Assembly (NCBI GenBank): GCA_021464415.1 | Contig: JAKCWG010000842.1 | Span: 186,001-250,000 of the forward strand | From: Lonicera japonica | Taxonomy: Eukaryota > Streptophyta > Magnoliopsida > Dipsacales > Caprifoliaceae | Direction of reading: 5' to 3' | Length of the DNA stretch: 64,000 nt | Shown: positions 33,430-45,589 of the stretch, one piece after another | Layout of the letters: the number at the start of each line of letters is the position of its first letter | Numbering within the stretch: position 1 is the stretch's first letter | Notes under the pieces: generated by a model | Databases searched by the model: none | What the model saw: only the letters and a program-made list of their open reading frames with translations | Told to the model about the DNA's origin: nothing | Made by a program: the position numbers and the translations under genes

Positions 33430-36400
33430 GTATTAAGATATTAAAGTCAACTTCCTCCTCCTCTTCTTTTATTTTAAATTATAAATAAATTTCCCCCCTT
33501 TCCGCGGAAACAAACACTACCATTCTGCGAAGCAACAGTGCAATACGTACGGTCTAATTCTAAATTTTTATTTTTTTTATTTCTTTGATCAATTAATTTA
33601 TTTTTTTATGAAAATTGTATATATACAAATTTCATCAAAAGTATTAAAAAAAAATTAATTTAATTAGGATACACATGTGCCATCCGGCACATTAAAACGA
33701 ACAAAAAATATTAAATATATTTTAATGCACTATTAAGAAATTTATCGAACGTTTTTGCCATCTAACTACTAAAGGTTTATTAATCTTTTTTAACTATTAG
33801 TACGAATTATACATAAACCAACTTAATTGCTCTCGGAGTGATCAAATTGATCATGCATTAAAAGAGTTTGAATTCTGCTAAAAATACTTACTAGTGTCAC
33901 TGTTTGACACAAGTACAATGTAATACCCGTAGCATTTGCATTTGCATTTTCATTTGAGCATGAACATTCTTATTTTATACCTTTATATGAGTTTAATTTT
34001 TTTTTATTTTATTTTGATATATGTTATACAAATTTTATTAATTGGATGTGATTTGAGATTATATTTATTGATAATTATGTTCGGGTTTGATTACCGTGTC
34101 CCCACTTTTTACACTCTTTATTGTAATTCTCTTTATTTTATTCATCTTAGTCCTTGTTCGGATACATTTAACCTATTCTAGATACCTACATGTTTAGCCT
34201 ACAAATCATGGAGAAATAAAAATATTTTAGACAATTGTGCAGTGTTACCATTTCGATCATATCTTTTCGCTCAGAACTCCAATTTTGGCGTTCTTTATAT
34301 CGTTAGAAAGAAGACTCAAAAAGATAAAACTTCTTCCTACTGAAAATTTTCCAGTTCGGACATTTATTAGCCTAAAATTAGCTCCGAACCTACTGGTCAG
34401 GCATAGTGACGTAAAAACAGGGGATTTTGCTGATTTTCTTTTTATTACACTTATACTCTTTTCTTCTACACACTTCTCATTTCTCCTTCTCCAAACTCAC
34501 GAAATCAGAGCACTTCTCTCTATTTTTCTCATCTTAAAACATTGATTCATTACAAATTAAACCACTAAATCCTTTCTACTACTAGAAATCACAAGCTAGC
34601 AACATCATCAACAAGATTTCATCATCCTCTTCCTTTGAATCATTCAATTCCTCCAAGGATCCTTCAAGCTCTTCATACTCAACTACTTCAATTCTTCATC
34701 AATCATTTATTTGAGGTGGGAACATGAGTAAACTTCTCTTCTCTACTCTAATTTACATGTTTTATACTTTAGATTGTTAATTTTGAGTTATATCAATATG
34801 AACCTTAGATTTGCTATTTTAGAGAAGAGATGATTTTCTAAATTGCTATTAATTGAACTATGATGTTGTGATGATGGTATTTGATATATGAATTTGCAAG
34901 ATTGATTGTTATATGGGTTTTAAAGTCTAGTTTTGATGATGAACAGTGAATTCGTCATAGTATATATTGCCCATAAATTATTGGTATAATTGAATAAATT
35001 TACTTTAAAAATTATTTATGAAATTTCCTTTAGTGTTGGTACTTAAACTTGGTTTAAAGACACATTTAATGTAAATTGTGTATTGTATGGATATTGTACT
35101 TGTGCTTGTATTTGTGGTTGGTTTGTAAGTTGCGACGGAGAGCCCCTCGGATGAAAAGACCGGAAACCGTGCACGGAAGCAAGTAAGAGGTGCCACCGCC
35201 ACGGGGTGAGGAGCCCCCGGAATGGGGACCACCACATTAGCATTTACGGAGTAACCATTCATTATGTATGTGTTACTAGTTTATCCGAAATTTATATTCG
35301 GTTACTTATCCTCAATTTATATTCGGTTACTTATCCTCAATACAAATAAAATTAAATGTGTCAACTTTATTATTTATATATTCCTTAACAAAGTGCCAAC
35401 ATTGTTTATGATTCTTATATGAGTTTAATGAGGTGTGATTATTTTCTTTGTTAAATTCCATTATACTTTGGAGCCTCATTTATTAGGCTTGTTTACAATT
35501 TTAATAGTTCAATTATTAGTTTCATTTTGCACTCTTGTTTCCATTGGGCTTTTTAGCTCACGTTTTTCCTCCACAGGTACAAAATCTAATCGTGTAGTAG
35601 ATGACAAGGGAAAGGGGGAAAAGATGAGGTTGCATGCGATAGAGTAGATCCTTGATACCAACTAGACCTTGTGTAGTCTTCATGTAGAAGACTTTGGTTT
35701 GTTTCTTTTGAGTTTTATTAATAATATGTTGTGGTTATGTAATATTAGTGAAGAATATTTTGTGGAGTATTTATGGTTTTATGTATATATGACTTTTATT
35801 TATATTTAATGAGCTTGATAATGGTTTGTGATTTGGTCTACAGTTTGTATCATATAAGTGCGTCATAATTTTCAGATTTATATTTAAGGAATTTTAGTTG
35901 GTCTTTTATGCGTCCATTATTCAAATTTATATCCGCCATATAGGTGGATACCGTAGCGTCCCCGCTACCCCGGGGTGTGGGATTCGGGGCGTTACATACA
36001 ACACAGACACGTCAACTTTTTAGGAGTGTCTGTGTTTCCTAGATAATGGTCTAATTGAATAGGATAGCTCTAAATCATGTACATATAACCATGTCTTTCT
36101 TACGTGTTGTAATAGAGTTTCTTGATGGACATTTTTTCTTTAAATCTCCAATGGAATTGTGCAACAGATTCTTTAATTTTTAAAAAAAATCATAACATCA
36201 AAATTAATAGTTCTATATGCGATACGAATGTTATTTGGTAGGTCCTGACTTATATTTTTCAATAATAATATTTTTATAAAAAATTCATAAAATAAAGTTA
36301 AAAATGAAAAAAAAAATGATGATGTGGTATTAAAATATTGTCTAAGAGACCCCCTAAAAATAGAAAGTTACGTTCACAATATTTATTCTCATTTTTGCTA

Positions 36401-36770
36401 CATAAACTTAATGGTCATTACTGGTGGTTGTATTGAAAAACAATTTTTTGGTTAATTCTATATCTATTTTAAGTGACTTTTTATTTATTTAATTTATAGT
36501 TACATTAGAGATGCTCTAATAAATAAAAAAAATCAAAGTATCAACCATTATATTTAAAACACACCATAAAAAAATAATAACAAACACCACAAAACTAAGT
36601 AGTGGGCCCAAGAACATGGAGCCCTATGTGTTCTATAAACTTTGGACTTTGTTTATAGACTTTGAGGAATACTAATAATAATAATAAATGAAGCTTTCTA
36701 ATGTCTCCCTTCTTTATTCTCTTCTTCACCCTTTTGTCAAATAGATCGGAGAACCGTAAGAAGGGGGAAA
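33430..36770. repeat. Segmental duplicate unit C
   Basis: Third copy of the inner block, with TTCCGCGGAAACAAACACTACC at about 33501, AAAATATTGTCTAAGAGACC at about 36333, GTGGGCCCAAGAACATGGAG at about 36602 and TCTTCACCCTTTTGTCAAATAG at about 36720. It is split by the solo LTR at 33919-35996. It lacks MULE-1 at the equivalent place (about 36660), giving an unoccupied site. Confidence 0.75.
33919..35996 (+). mobile_element. Solo LTR, 2.08 kb, with 5-bp target duplication
   Basis: Starts TGTAATACCCG and ends GGGGCGTTACA. It is flanked by the exact 5-bp copy TACAA (33914-33918 and 35997-36001). TG...CA ends, 5-bp duplication and no coding region mean a solo LTR left by recombination between two LTRs. 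The paralogous site in unit D (37801-37850) reads through with no insertion and a single TACGA-like copy. It shares the GAGGTGGGAACATGAGTA piece and end motifs with the 48754-51303 LTR. A 27-base tandem repeat (ATTTATATTCGGTTACTTATC) lies at about 35288-35340. Confidence 0.92.
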
Positions 36771-38640
36771 TTAAGTCAACTTCCTCTTCTTTTTCTTAAG
36801 TGATAAATTTCTACCATTATGCGAAGTAATACATAGGTCTAGCTAATTCAAGGTTTTAATATATTAATTTTTTTTTATATTTTTATTTTTTTGATCAATT
36901 ATTTTTTTTATGAAAATTATATATATACGAATTTCATCAAAAGTATTCAAAACATTATTTTGAATTTAATTAGAGTGTGTTTGATAGGCATTATTTTCTT
37001 CAGAACATGGGAATTTTTCACCCAAATTCTCACTTTTGGTGTGTTTGATTGACTTTTTTTATTATTATTTTTCTCTCCAGGTAGTGTTATTTTCCTCCAA
37101 AAGTTGGAAAATGTTTTGTTAAGGGGAGGAAGTTTTATCTCATAGGTAATGGCACTTATTTCTAGACAACTTTAACTTTATGACTTTACCCCTTTTATAT
37201 ATTACATTTCTTATTATTATAGTTGTTATACTTTCAAATTTATGGTTAATTCAAAATATCAATTTATTTATTTTTTGTTTTTTTCATGTATAGTTTTTTT
37301 TTTTTAAACATATCTCATGTTCTATGAGAAAAAGTACAAGTTCTATGGAAAATAATAACTATCACAAAACAAAAGTTGGAAGAAGTTACAATTTTTATGA
37401 AAAATAATGGCTATCAAAAATCGAAAAATGAAAAGTATAATACTTTTCAGGTATAAAATTAAGGCAATCAAATACATTTAATTAACATTTTTCACGCAGC
37501 TCAATTCTAGGCAATTGAATTATCTAAATCTTATTTTCTTTCTATACAAGTTTCATTCTTGCAATTAAACACACCCATAAGGTACATCTGTCCCATCCAG
37601 TACAACACAACGAACAAAATTTATAAAGTATAGTTTAATGCACTTTTAAGAAACTTATCGGAAGTTTTTGCCATCTAACTACTAAAGGTTTATTAATTTT
37701 TTTTAACTATCAGTACGAATTATACATAAACCAACTTAATTGCTCTCGAGTGGTCAAATCGATCCTGCATTATAAGAGTTTGAATTCTGCTGAAAGTACT
37801 TACTAGTGTAGTAGTGTCATTGTTTGACATGGGTACGACACAGACACGTCAACTTCTTAGGAGTGTCCATGTTTCCTAAGTAATGGCCTAAGTGAATTGG
37901 ATAGCTCCAAACTATGTTCGAAGACGTCAACTTCTTAGGAGTGCTTGTTTTTCCTAATTTATGATCTAAGTGAATTGGATAGCTCCAAACCATGTCTTTC
38001 AATTCCTACATGTTGTAAGAGAGTTTCTTGAAGGATAATTTTTTATTTTAAATCTCCAATGAAATTATGCATCAGATTGTTTATTTTAAAAAATATATAA
38101 AATTAAAATCAAAATTAATAATTTTATATGCAATATGAATATTGTTTGGTTGGTCTTGATTTATATTATATAATAATATTATTTTTATTAAAAAATCATA
38201 AAATAAAAGTTAAAAATAATTAAAAAATTGAAAAAGAAAATTACATAATAAAATGATGATGTGGTATTAAAATATTGTCTGCGAAACCCTCTAAAAATAG
38301 GTAGTTACATTCACAATGTCTATTCCCATTTTTGCTGCATAAGCTTAATAATCATCATTACAGGTTGCATTGAAGAACATTTTGTTTTGGTTTATTCTAT
38401 ATCTATTTTAATTGACATCTTATTTATTTAATCTATAGTTGCATTGGAGATGATCTAATAGATAAATTAAAGAATCAAAATATCAACCACAAAACTAGGT
38501 AGTGGACCCCAAGAAGGTGGAGCCCCATGTGTTCTATAAACTTTAGACTTTGAGGAATGATGGAAGATTTAACCTACTATTTTACATGTCTCTTTACTCA
38601 GACCTACTAAACTTGTCAAATTAGTATATAAGTCATTTTT
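36770..38640. repeat. Segmental duplicate unit D
   Basis: Fourth copy, with CTACCATTATGCGAAGTAATAC at about 36814, AAAATATTGTCTGCGAAACCC at about 38270 and GTGGACCCCAAGAAGGTGGAG at about 38503. It contains the unoccupied form of the solo-LTR site at about 37830. A short internal tandem repeat (GTCAACTTCTTAGGAGTGTC and GTCAACTTCTTAGGAGTGCT) lies at 37848-37947. No gene. Confidence 0.7.
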
Positions 38641-39504
38641 TTTCTTTTTAGCCCTGTATTTTGTTTTTAGCTCAGGGATAAATAATACATTTATTCTAAT
38701 TTAATTTAATCTAATAACTATATGGATAAATAACTTAATGGTCTTTAGAAATTTATTGGATTTGTTCCATATTTAATTTTAGATATTTATCAACTCTGAA
38801 AAAAGAAGACATAACAATGAATCATTCCTAAGTTAATGAATATATTCAAAACAAGATAAATATAACACTGGATAGCTATTAAGAGGTTGGATTGATACAT
38901 ATAAATTGGATTGGTTATGGCTCAACATAGATAATGTGATGAAGCCATTGCAGTTAAGGAGTTTAGTAGATCATATTTCAGACAAAGAAGATCAATTATG
39001 AAGAGGAACATAGTAGTCAAAAATGATATGTTTACGGTATTAATCAGCAGCTTCAAAGTATAAAGATAAAACATACGATTCTAGATTGCAAACTAGTATA
39101 CGTTATGTTTTATCCAAGTGACCTGTGTTGTTGTGATCATCTAATATATGATCCAAGTGACCATCGATGATCTTTTACTAATTTAGTGCACGGATAATAA
39201 TTGTTAGAATGTTCATTCTGAGGTTAGTAAATTCTTTATTCCCACTTTTTTGAACCCATCTCTCTACATTTCTTTATATTTAACATTATCTTCTTGCTTT
39301 TAATGATTGTGTTTTTAGTTTTACTTGTGTAATGTATTTTTGAATATGACAGTGTTTTTAGTTTTACATGCGTAATGTCTATTTTAATATGATTGCGTTT
39401 TTACTTTTTCTCATGTAACTTCTTTTTTAATATGACTTCGTTTTTTGTTTTGTTTATGTGTAATATATACTACTAATATGTCTTCTACATTTCCCAAGTT
39501 TAAA
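38641..39504. other. Spacer with short tandem repeats before the L1
   Basis: No gene. From about 39290 there are diverged tandem units of about 60 bases built on GTTTTTAGTTTTACTTGTGTAATG. The same repeat resumes at 44960-45150 on the other side of the LINE, so the LINE landed inside the repeat. Confidence 0.6.
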
Positions 39505-39674
39505 TGTTTAATATTTTAAAAAATTGGTCTAAAGGGTTTCTCTCGTCCATCGATGGCGAGTTTCTTTCTCTTGTTCTCTGGTAACAAGTCCTCCGTTCTT
39601 TATCTGTTCTATTGTGCTTTATTTCTGCTTGTCATATGTTCTCTTGTTTTCTCTTCTAGTCTTTATTTCTTGGG

Positions 39675-40871
39675 ATGGCATCAGCAAGTTATGGACTGTC
39701 AGATCTAGAAGAAGATTGCGCTCGGGTTTCACTGCAAAGGGAAGAGGTTGGAGGAGTTGATTTAGGGATTTTGGATGAGGGGGGAACTGTGCCACAATTT
39801 GATCCCCATCTCTGCTTGGTTGGTAAGTTTATTACTGATCGTCCGATTATTGCCTCAATAATGGAACAAACCCTAGCGGCAGCATGGCGGCCGGTGATGC
39901 GTATGTACGTAAAAGAGTTAGAACCTAATCTCTTCCTGTTTATATTTAATCATGTCCTTGATCTTGAGAGAATTGTTGAAAAGGGGCCCTGGTCATTCGA
40001 GCAAAATTTACTGGTTACAACTCGTATGGAAAAAGGGATGAATCCGAGTGCGGCAGACCTGCACTATGCTGATTTCTGCGTCCAGGTTTTTGATATACCT
40101 TGTGGTTTCATGTCTGAACTAGTTGGTAAAGAAATTGGCAAGTTCCTGGGTACATTTATTGCTGTTGATGCGAATAACTTTAGTGGTATGTGGCACTCTT
40201 ATATGCGTATTAGGGTCAGTATTGATGTCTCTCATCCGCTGAAACGCCGTATGAGAATGAAGAAGCCTGGTGGCGATTGGGTATGGGTTAACTTCAAATA
40301 CGAAAGACTACCCACTTTTTGTTTTTATTGTGGATTAATTGGTCACTCGGATCAGTTCTATTCAGCTCTGTTTAAAAATGAGAAAACTAATGTAGAAAAA
40401 CAATATGGCCTGTTTATGAAGGCTCAGAACCGCCGGCAAACTACGAAAATTGGTGAGAAATGGCTATGTCATGACCCGACTCAGATGGGTAAGGTTGATA
40501 CTCCTGTCAATGGAGACAGTTTTAAGGCTGCTCAAGTTCTTCAAATTAGTGTTTTCGATCAGAGGCAGACTAACATGAATGGTAACCAATCAGGGAGCTC
40601 AAATCAGGGGATGAACGCTAATAGAGAGAATGTCAATCTAAATATAACAGACTTGGTTAAAGCTTCTGCAACTGAGAAAGGAGTGGTTACCGATCAGGCA
40701 TAGACAGGGGACGGGCTCATTGTTCTTGATCCAAAAAGAAGAAGACAAGACAAGGACTCGGTGGATTTCATGATTACAGGGTTAGAGGAATCACCCTCAG
40801 AACCAACCCAGAATGGTTCAAAAAACGTGCTAGGGGCGGGTGCTGGTTTCCAGGCTCGCCGAGACCAATGA
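39675..40871 (+). pseudogene. LINE ORF1, gag-like RNA-binding protein, one internal stop
   Basis: ORF1 starts at ATG 39675 and reads to an internal TAG at 40701-40703 (342 residues). The same frame stays open to TGA 40869-40871. Residues from about 45 form the DUF4283-like domain common in plant LINE ORF1 (TLAAAWRPVMRMYVKELEPN, LERIVEKGPWSFEQNLLV). A zinc-knuckle region CFYCGLIGHSDQFY follows at about 213-226. Its fourth ligand, normally Cys, is Tyr. ORF1 proteins coat the LINE RNA. The frame's terminal TGA overlaps the ORF2 ATG as ATGA (40868-40871). Confidence 0.85.
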
Positions 40872-43800
40872 GTTCGTTAAGTTGGAACTGCCGGGGGTTG
40901 GGCTGCTTTCGCACAGTTCAAGAACTAAAGGACCTAGTGTCCAATCTAAAGCCTAGCTTTGTCTTTCTTATGGAGCTGAAGGTCGACAGAGCTTATGCTG
41001 AAAGGGTTCGAATACAACTGGGTTTCGAAGGTGCTTTCTATGTAGACCGTGTGGGTTTAAGCGGAGGGTTACGTTTATTTTGGAAATCAAAAGAGATGGC
41101 ATCCCTTATCAGTTACTCTAGATATCACATCGATGTTATCGCTCGGGTAGAAGGAAAACCTGAATGGCGGCTTATAGGTTATTACGGCCAACCGGATAGA
41201 TCAAGGAGACACGAATCATGGACACTGTTAAGTTCGTTAAGAAGTAAATCGCAGCTTCCTTGGTGCATTTTGGGCGACTTTAACGACATTCTCTTACAAT
41301 CAGAGAAGAGGGGTAATAATTCTCACCCTAATTATCTTTTGAATGGCTTTCGTAGAGCGGTAGAAAATGCCAATTTAATTGATCTCGGCATGTCAGGGTA
41401 CGAGTTTACGTGGGAAAAAGGTGCTGGTTCAGACGATTGGGTTGAAGAGCGTCTTGATCGTGTTATGGCCTCCCAAGATTGGATCAATCTATATGAGGAT
41501 GCAGTGGTTCGAAATATCCTTACGTTGAACTCAGACCATTCAGCTTTATGCTTACAGTTGCCGTGGATAAATGAGAACAAAATTTTTCGTTTTCGTTTTG
41601 AAAATGCTTGGGCCAAAGAACCAGAATGCCGAGATATAGTAGCAGCTTACTGGGAAGATTCTGCTAATATGATTCTCTCAGACAGACTTAAAGGGTGCAG
41701 CATGGGATTGGATTCATGGGGTAAAAAGATTCGATCCAAGTTTAAAAATCAGATGCGTAAACTGCGAACAGAGCTGAATACTTTGATGGGTCAGTGGGAT
41801 GCAGAATCAGTAGTAAGACTTAAGGTAGTTCGCTCTGAGCTGGGTAAGCTTTATGATCAACAAAATATGTATTGGAAACAGCGAGCAAAGCAGTTTTGGC
41901 TTGAAAGCGGAGATTCTAATTCGCGATTTTTTCATCAATGTGCAAACGGAAGGTATAGGAAGAACAACATCACTAAGTTAAAGGATAACCAGGGCGTATG
42001 GCATGAATGGGACACGGGGATTGAGGACACTATTAAAAATTATTTTACAGACTTGTTTGGTTCGAACGGTTCAGAATGTGAAGCCGTTTTGAATTTTGTA
42101 AAGCCAAAAGTAACTGAAGCGCACAACCAGGCTTTATTGCTTCCATTTGTTGCAGAGGAAGTAAAAGATGCCGTTTTCGCGATGCACCCTGATAAATCTA
42201 TGGGCCCAGACGGTTTCAATCCCGGTTTTTACCAGAAATTCTGGGATATCACTGGCCCTAAAGTGATTGACGCTTGCTTGCATTACCTGAATTCTTTTTC
42301 CTTTCCTGCCGAGTTAAATGCAACGTTAGTGGTTCTTATCCCAAAAGTCAAAAAACCTAAGGTTTTGTCAGAGCTTCGATCGATCGCTTTATGTAATGTT
42401 ACTTATAAAATAATGTCGAAGATGCTTGCTAATAGACTAAAGATTATTCTTCCAGATGTTGTATCTGATACTCAGCGCGCTTTTATCTCCAATCGTCTAA
42501 TTACAGATAATGTAATGGTGGCCTATAAGATCGACCACTACCTACGAAGACGGCGTCATGGGAAAACCGGGTTTGCAGCATTAAAATTGGATATGTCCAA
42601 GGCTTATGATTGAATTGAATGGGGTTTTCTTCGGGCCATGCTAGTAAAGCTAGGTTTTGATTTACGATGGGTAGAGTTAATTATGAGATGTGTCTCTACA
42701 GTCTCGTATACGGTGGTGCATAACGGTAGAGAAGTAAAACCGATTATTCCGCAGCAGGGCTTACGTAAGGGAGATCCCATTAGCCCTTATCTATTTATTT
42801 TATGTGCCGAAGGATTCTCTAATCTTCTTCAAGGTTTTGTGGACCTTGGATAACTACACGGTTGTAAAATTGCTCAAACAGCTCCTTCAGTGTCTCACTT
42901 ATTTTTCGCGGATGACAGCTTCATTTTCTTCCGTGCGACAGAGCAGGAGTGTTATCGACTAAAAGAATGTCTCGATCTCTATGAGAAGGCGTCAGGCCAG
43001 AAAATCAATTTTCAGAAATCCTCCATTTCTTTTAGCTCCAGTGTTGACGAGAATACGCGGTCTTTCGTGTGTAATTACTTTCACGTGCCGGAGACTAGTA
43101 ACCATGGGAAATATCTAGGATTGCCTTCTTTGGTTGGGCGGAATAAATTTCAAATTTTCTCGTATGTCAAAGATAAAGTGTGGACTCGTATTCAAGGGTG
43201 GAAGAAGAAGTCGCTATCTAGAGCAGGGAAAGAAACTTTATTAAAATTTGTAGCTCAAGCAATCCCTTCATATGTGATGAGCGTGTTCGTTATCCCAAGA
43301 TGTCTCTGTGCAGAAATCGAGCGCATGATGAATTCGTTTTGGTGGGGTTCGGGGTTGAATAGAGGTATTCATTGGTTTTCATGGGAACGACTATCAATTC
43401 CAAAGAAAAATGGTGGGTTAGGCTTTAGAAGACTCTATGATTATAATATCGCGATGGTCGCGAAGCAAGGTTGGAGGTTGCTGACACAACCGAATTCTCT
43501 TATGGCACGGGTATTGAAAGCGAGATACTTTCCCCATGGGAATTTTATATCGTCCAAGCTAGGTGCCCATCATAGTTACGTTTGGTCAAGTATCATTGCT
43601 TCGCTGCCATTGGTGATGAAGAAAGCTCGTTTACGTGTCGGGACCGGGGCTAATATTAATGTATTTTCGGATCCTTGGCTTCCTGATCCTCATAACCCCT
43701 ATGTTGAATCAGTTCCTGAATTCGGTCTTGAAGATTTATCGGTGAGCTCTCTGCGTATAAGCTTGACAGAGGGGTGGGATTCGGATATCATTGCAGACCT

Positions 43801-44905
43801 TTTCTCAGTACGTGACCGCAATTTAATTCACAAAATTCCATTGAGCAGTCAACTTCGAGAAGACTGTTGGTATTGGGATGGAGACCCTCAAGGTAGATAC
43901 TCGGTAAAGGAAGGTTATAAAGCCTGGTGCTTGATGAATGCTTAGCCAATTCCTAATGCTTCAGAGGTCCGGTGGAGTCACATTTGGGGGATTACAGTTC
44001 CAGCAAAAGTTCGATTATTTTTGTGGCGAATATGTTCTAATTCACTTCCTCTAAACCCGGTTCTTGCAGCGCGACACGTAGAGGTAAATGCATTTTGTCC
44101 AGTTTGTAATTTAGAGCAAGAAACAACTCTCCATGCTTTGGTTACTTGTCAATTTGCAAAAACAGTTTGGGCAGCTTCATGTATCGGTATATTTAGCCTC
44201 GAAGCATATACGTTTCTTGCTTGGTGGAACGCAGTTTGTAATAAATTTAAGGCTGATGATGTTTGTGTTGTGGCGATGACTCTTTGGGCTATTTGGAATA
44301 ATCGGAATGACTGGGTTTGGAATGGTAAACACGCCCCAGCAGTGCGCGTTATAGGCTTAGCTCTGAACCTTCTCTCGCAATGGATAATAGCTCAAAAATC
44401 TTTGCGAAAAACTAGCAGTATTCCAGTTGCAGAAGGTGATTTCAAATGGGTAAGACCGGTGGCAGGTAGGGTCAAATGCAATATCAATGGCTCGGTGTTT
44501 GAAGATCAAGGCAAAATGGGGTTCGGCTTTGTGATTCGGAATGATTTGGGTCATTTTCTGCATGCTCGTAATGGCTCTGTATCTGCTCCGTTAGACCCTC
44601 TTCTAGCCGAAGCTATAAGCTGTCGGGAAGCGCTTTCTTGGATCAAAGAAGCAGGACTATCGAACGTATGTGTGGAGGCCGATTCGCTAATTTTAATCTT
44701 GGCTCTTAGAGGTGATTTTTCAAATTCTTCTTATATTGGCTCAGTAATTCAAGACTGTAAAATCCTTGCGCAGGATATCATAGGAGTTGATTTTCGATTT
44801 GTGTGTAGGTCAGCGAATCAGGTGGCACATTGCTTAGCTCGTGCTTCTGATTCTTCGTCTGGTTCGGGGTATTGGGAGGTTGTTCCCCCCCCGCTTTATT
44901 CATGA
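40868..44905 (+). pseudogene. LINE ORF2, endonuclease-RT-RNase H polyprotein, three in-frame stops
   Basis: A single frame of 1346 codons. The endonuclease of the APE type comes first: SWNCRGLG, FLMELKVD, CILGDFNDIL, EERLDRVMAS, NSDHSAL. The reverse transcriptase follows with MHPDKSMGPDGFNPGFYQKF, LDMSKAYD, GLRKGDPISPYLFILCAEG and HLFFADDSFIF. The zinc-binding region (FCPVCNLEQETTLHALVTC) and an RNase H of the RVT_3 type (LLAEAISCREAL, VCVEADSL) close the protein. In the RNase H the first acidic residue of the usual NVD-type start is Asn (CNINGS). Stops at 42611-42613, 42851-42853 and 43943-43945 inactivate the copy without breaking frame. Confidence 0.92.
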
Positions 44906-44960
44906 TGTTCTAGCTATTGATTTAATATAATATGCTTTTTGCGCTTGTCAAAAAAAAATT

Positions 44961-45589
44961 TGTTTAATATTTTTAATATATCTATGTTTAATATTTTACT
45001 TGTATAGTATTGTTTTTAATATGACTGTGTTTTTAGTTTTACTTGTATAATCTCTTTTTTTTTAACATAAATTTGTTTTTACTTTTACTTACGCATAATA
45101 TTTACGTCTAATATGTCTTCTAGATACCCTAAGTTTAATATATGATATTTTATATTTACTACAAGTTAATTTCTTAATTATTTTATTATATCTTTATCCT
45201 AAAGTTATTAATAATTATCAAAAGCTATCACTTATAATTTAGATTTATGAAATTGAAAGTTTGAAAATTGAATCTGAAACCATAAAAATCCTTAGAAGAT
45301 ATCCCTATATTCCAGCAACAACAAAATTTGACGCGAATGATAAATTTAAAGCCATAAAGTCAAGAAAGGATAAGATGAAAAAACATAAAAGAAAAATAAT
45401 ACAATAAAAACATTTATAATATATATATATATTAGTAATTATCCACTCTTTTGTGCCAATTACTAATTTCTTAAATGGAGTGGGTTAAAAGCAAAACAAT
45501 TTAAATTCTCGGAGCTAAAAACAAAAAATCCCTTTAATACATATATATATATATAATATAAATGATAAACGAAGCTGTACAATTCTAAT
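44961..45589. other. Repeat-rich spacer after the L1
   Basis: Continuation of the GTTTTTAGTTTTACTTG tandem units (to about 45150), then AT-rich DNA with TA runs near 45420 and 45545. No gene. Confidence 0.5.

Larger units (their letters stand above)
25680..33430. repeat. Segmental duplicate unit B
   Basis: Second copy of the unit-A block. It carries the ATCCAACC/ACTCAACCACGAT piece (about 25730), the CCTAGTTTTTAAAGAGAG piece (about 26165), the TTTGAAGCTTTCCTCCCC piece (about 27110 and again 32820), and the CCGTGGAAAAAACCACTACC piece (about 33222). It is interrupted by a Helitron (26379-27027) and by copia-2 (27154-32793). Confidence 0.7.
39518..44960 (+). mobile_element. L1-type LINE, near full length
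   Basis: About 5.44 kb containing a 5' leader, ORF1, ORF2 (endonuclease, RT, zinc-binding, RNase H) and a 3' poly(A) run at about 44949-44958. A candidate 13-bp target duplication TGTTTAATATTTT lies at 39505-39517 and 44961-44973. It is believable but lies in a repeat-rich area, so it could be partly chance. Only one stop in ORF1 and three in ORF2 are seen, with no frameshift. The insertion sits between unit D and the block at 45590. Confidence 0.92.

Noticed and set aside
41332..41616. Minus-strand frame of 94 residues opposite LINE ORF2
   Set aside because: Shadow of the endonuclease region of ORF2, no domain of its own.
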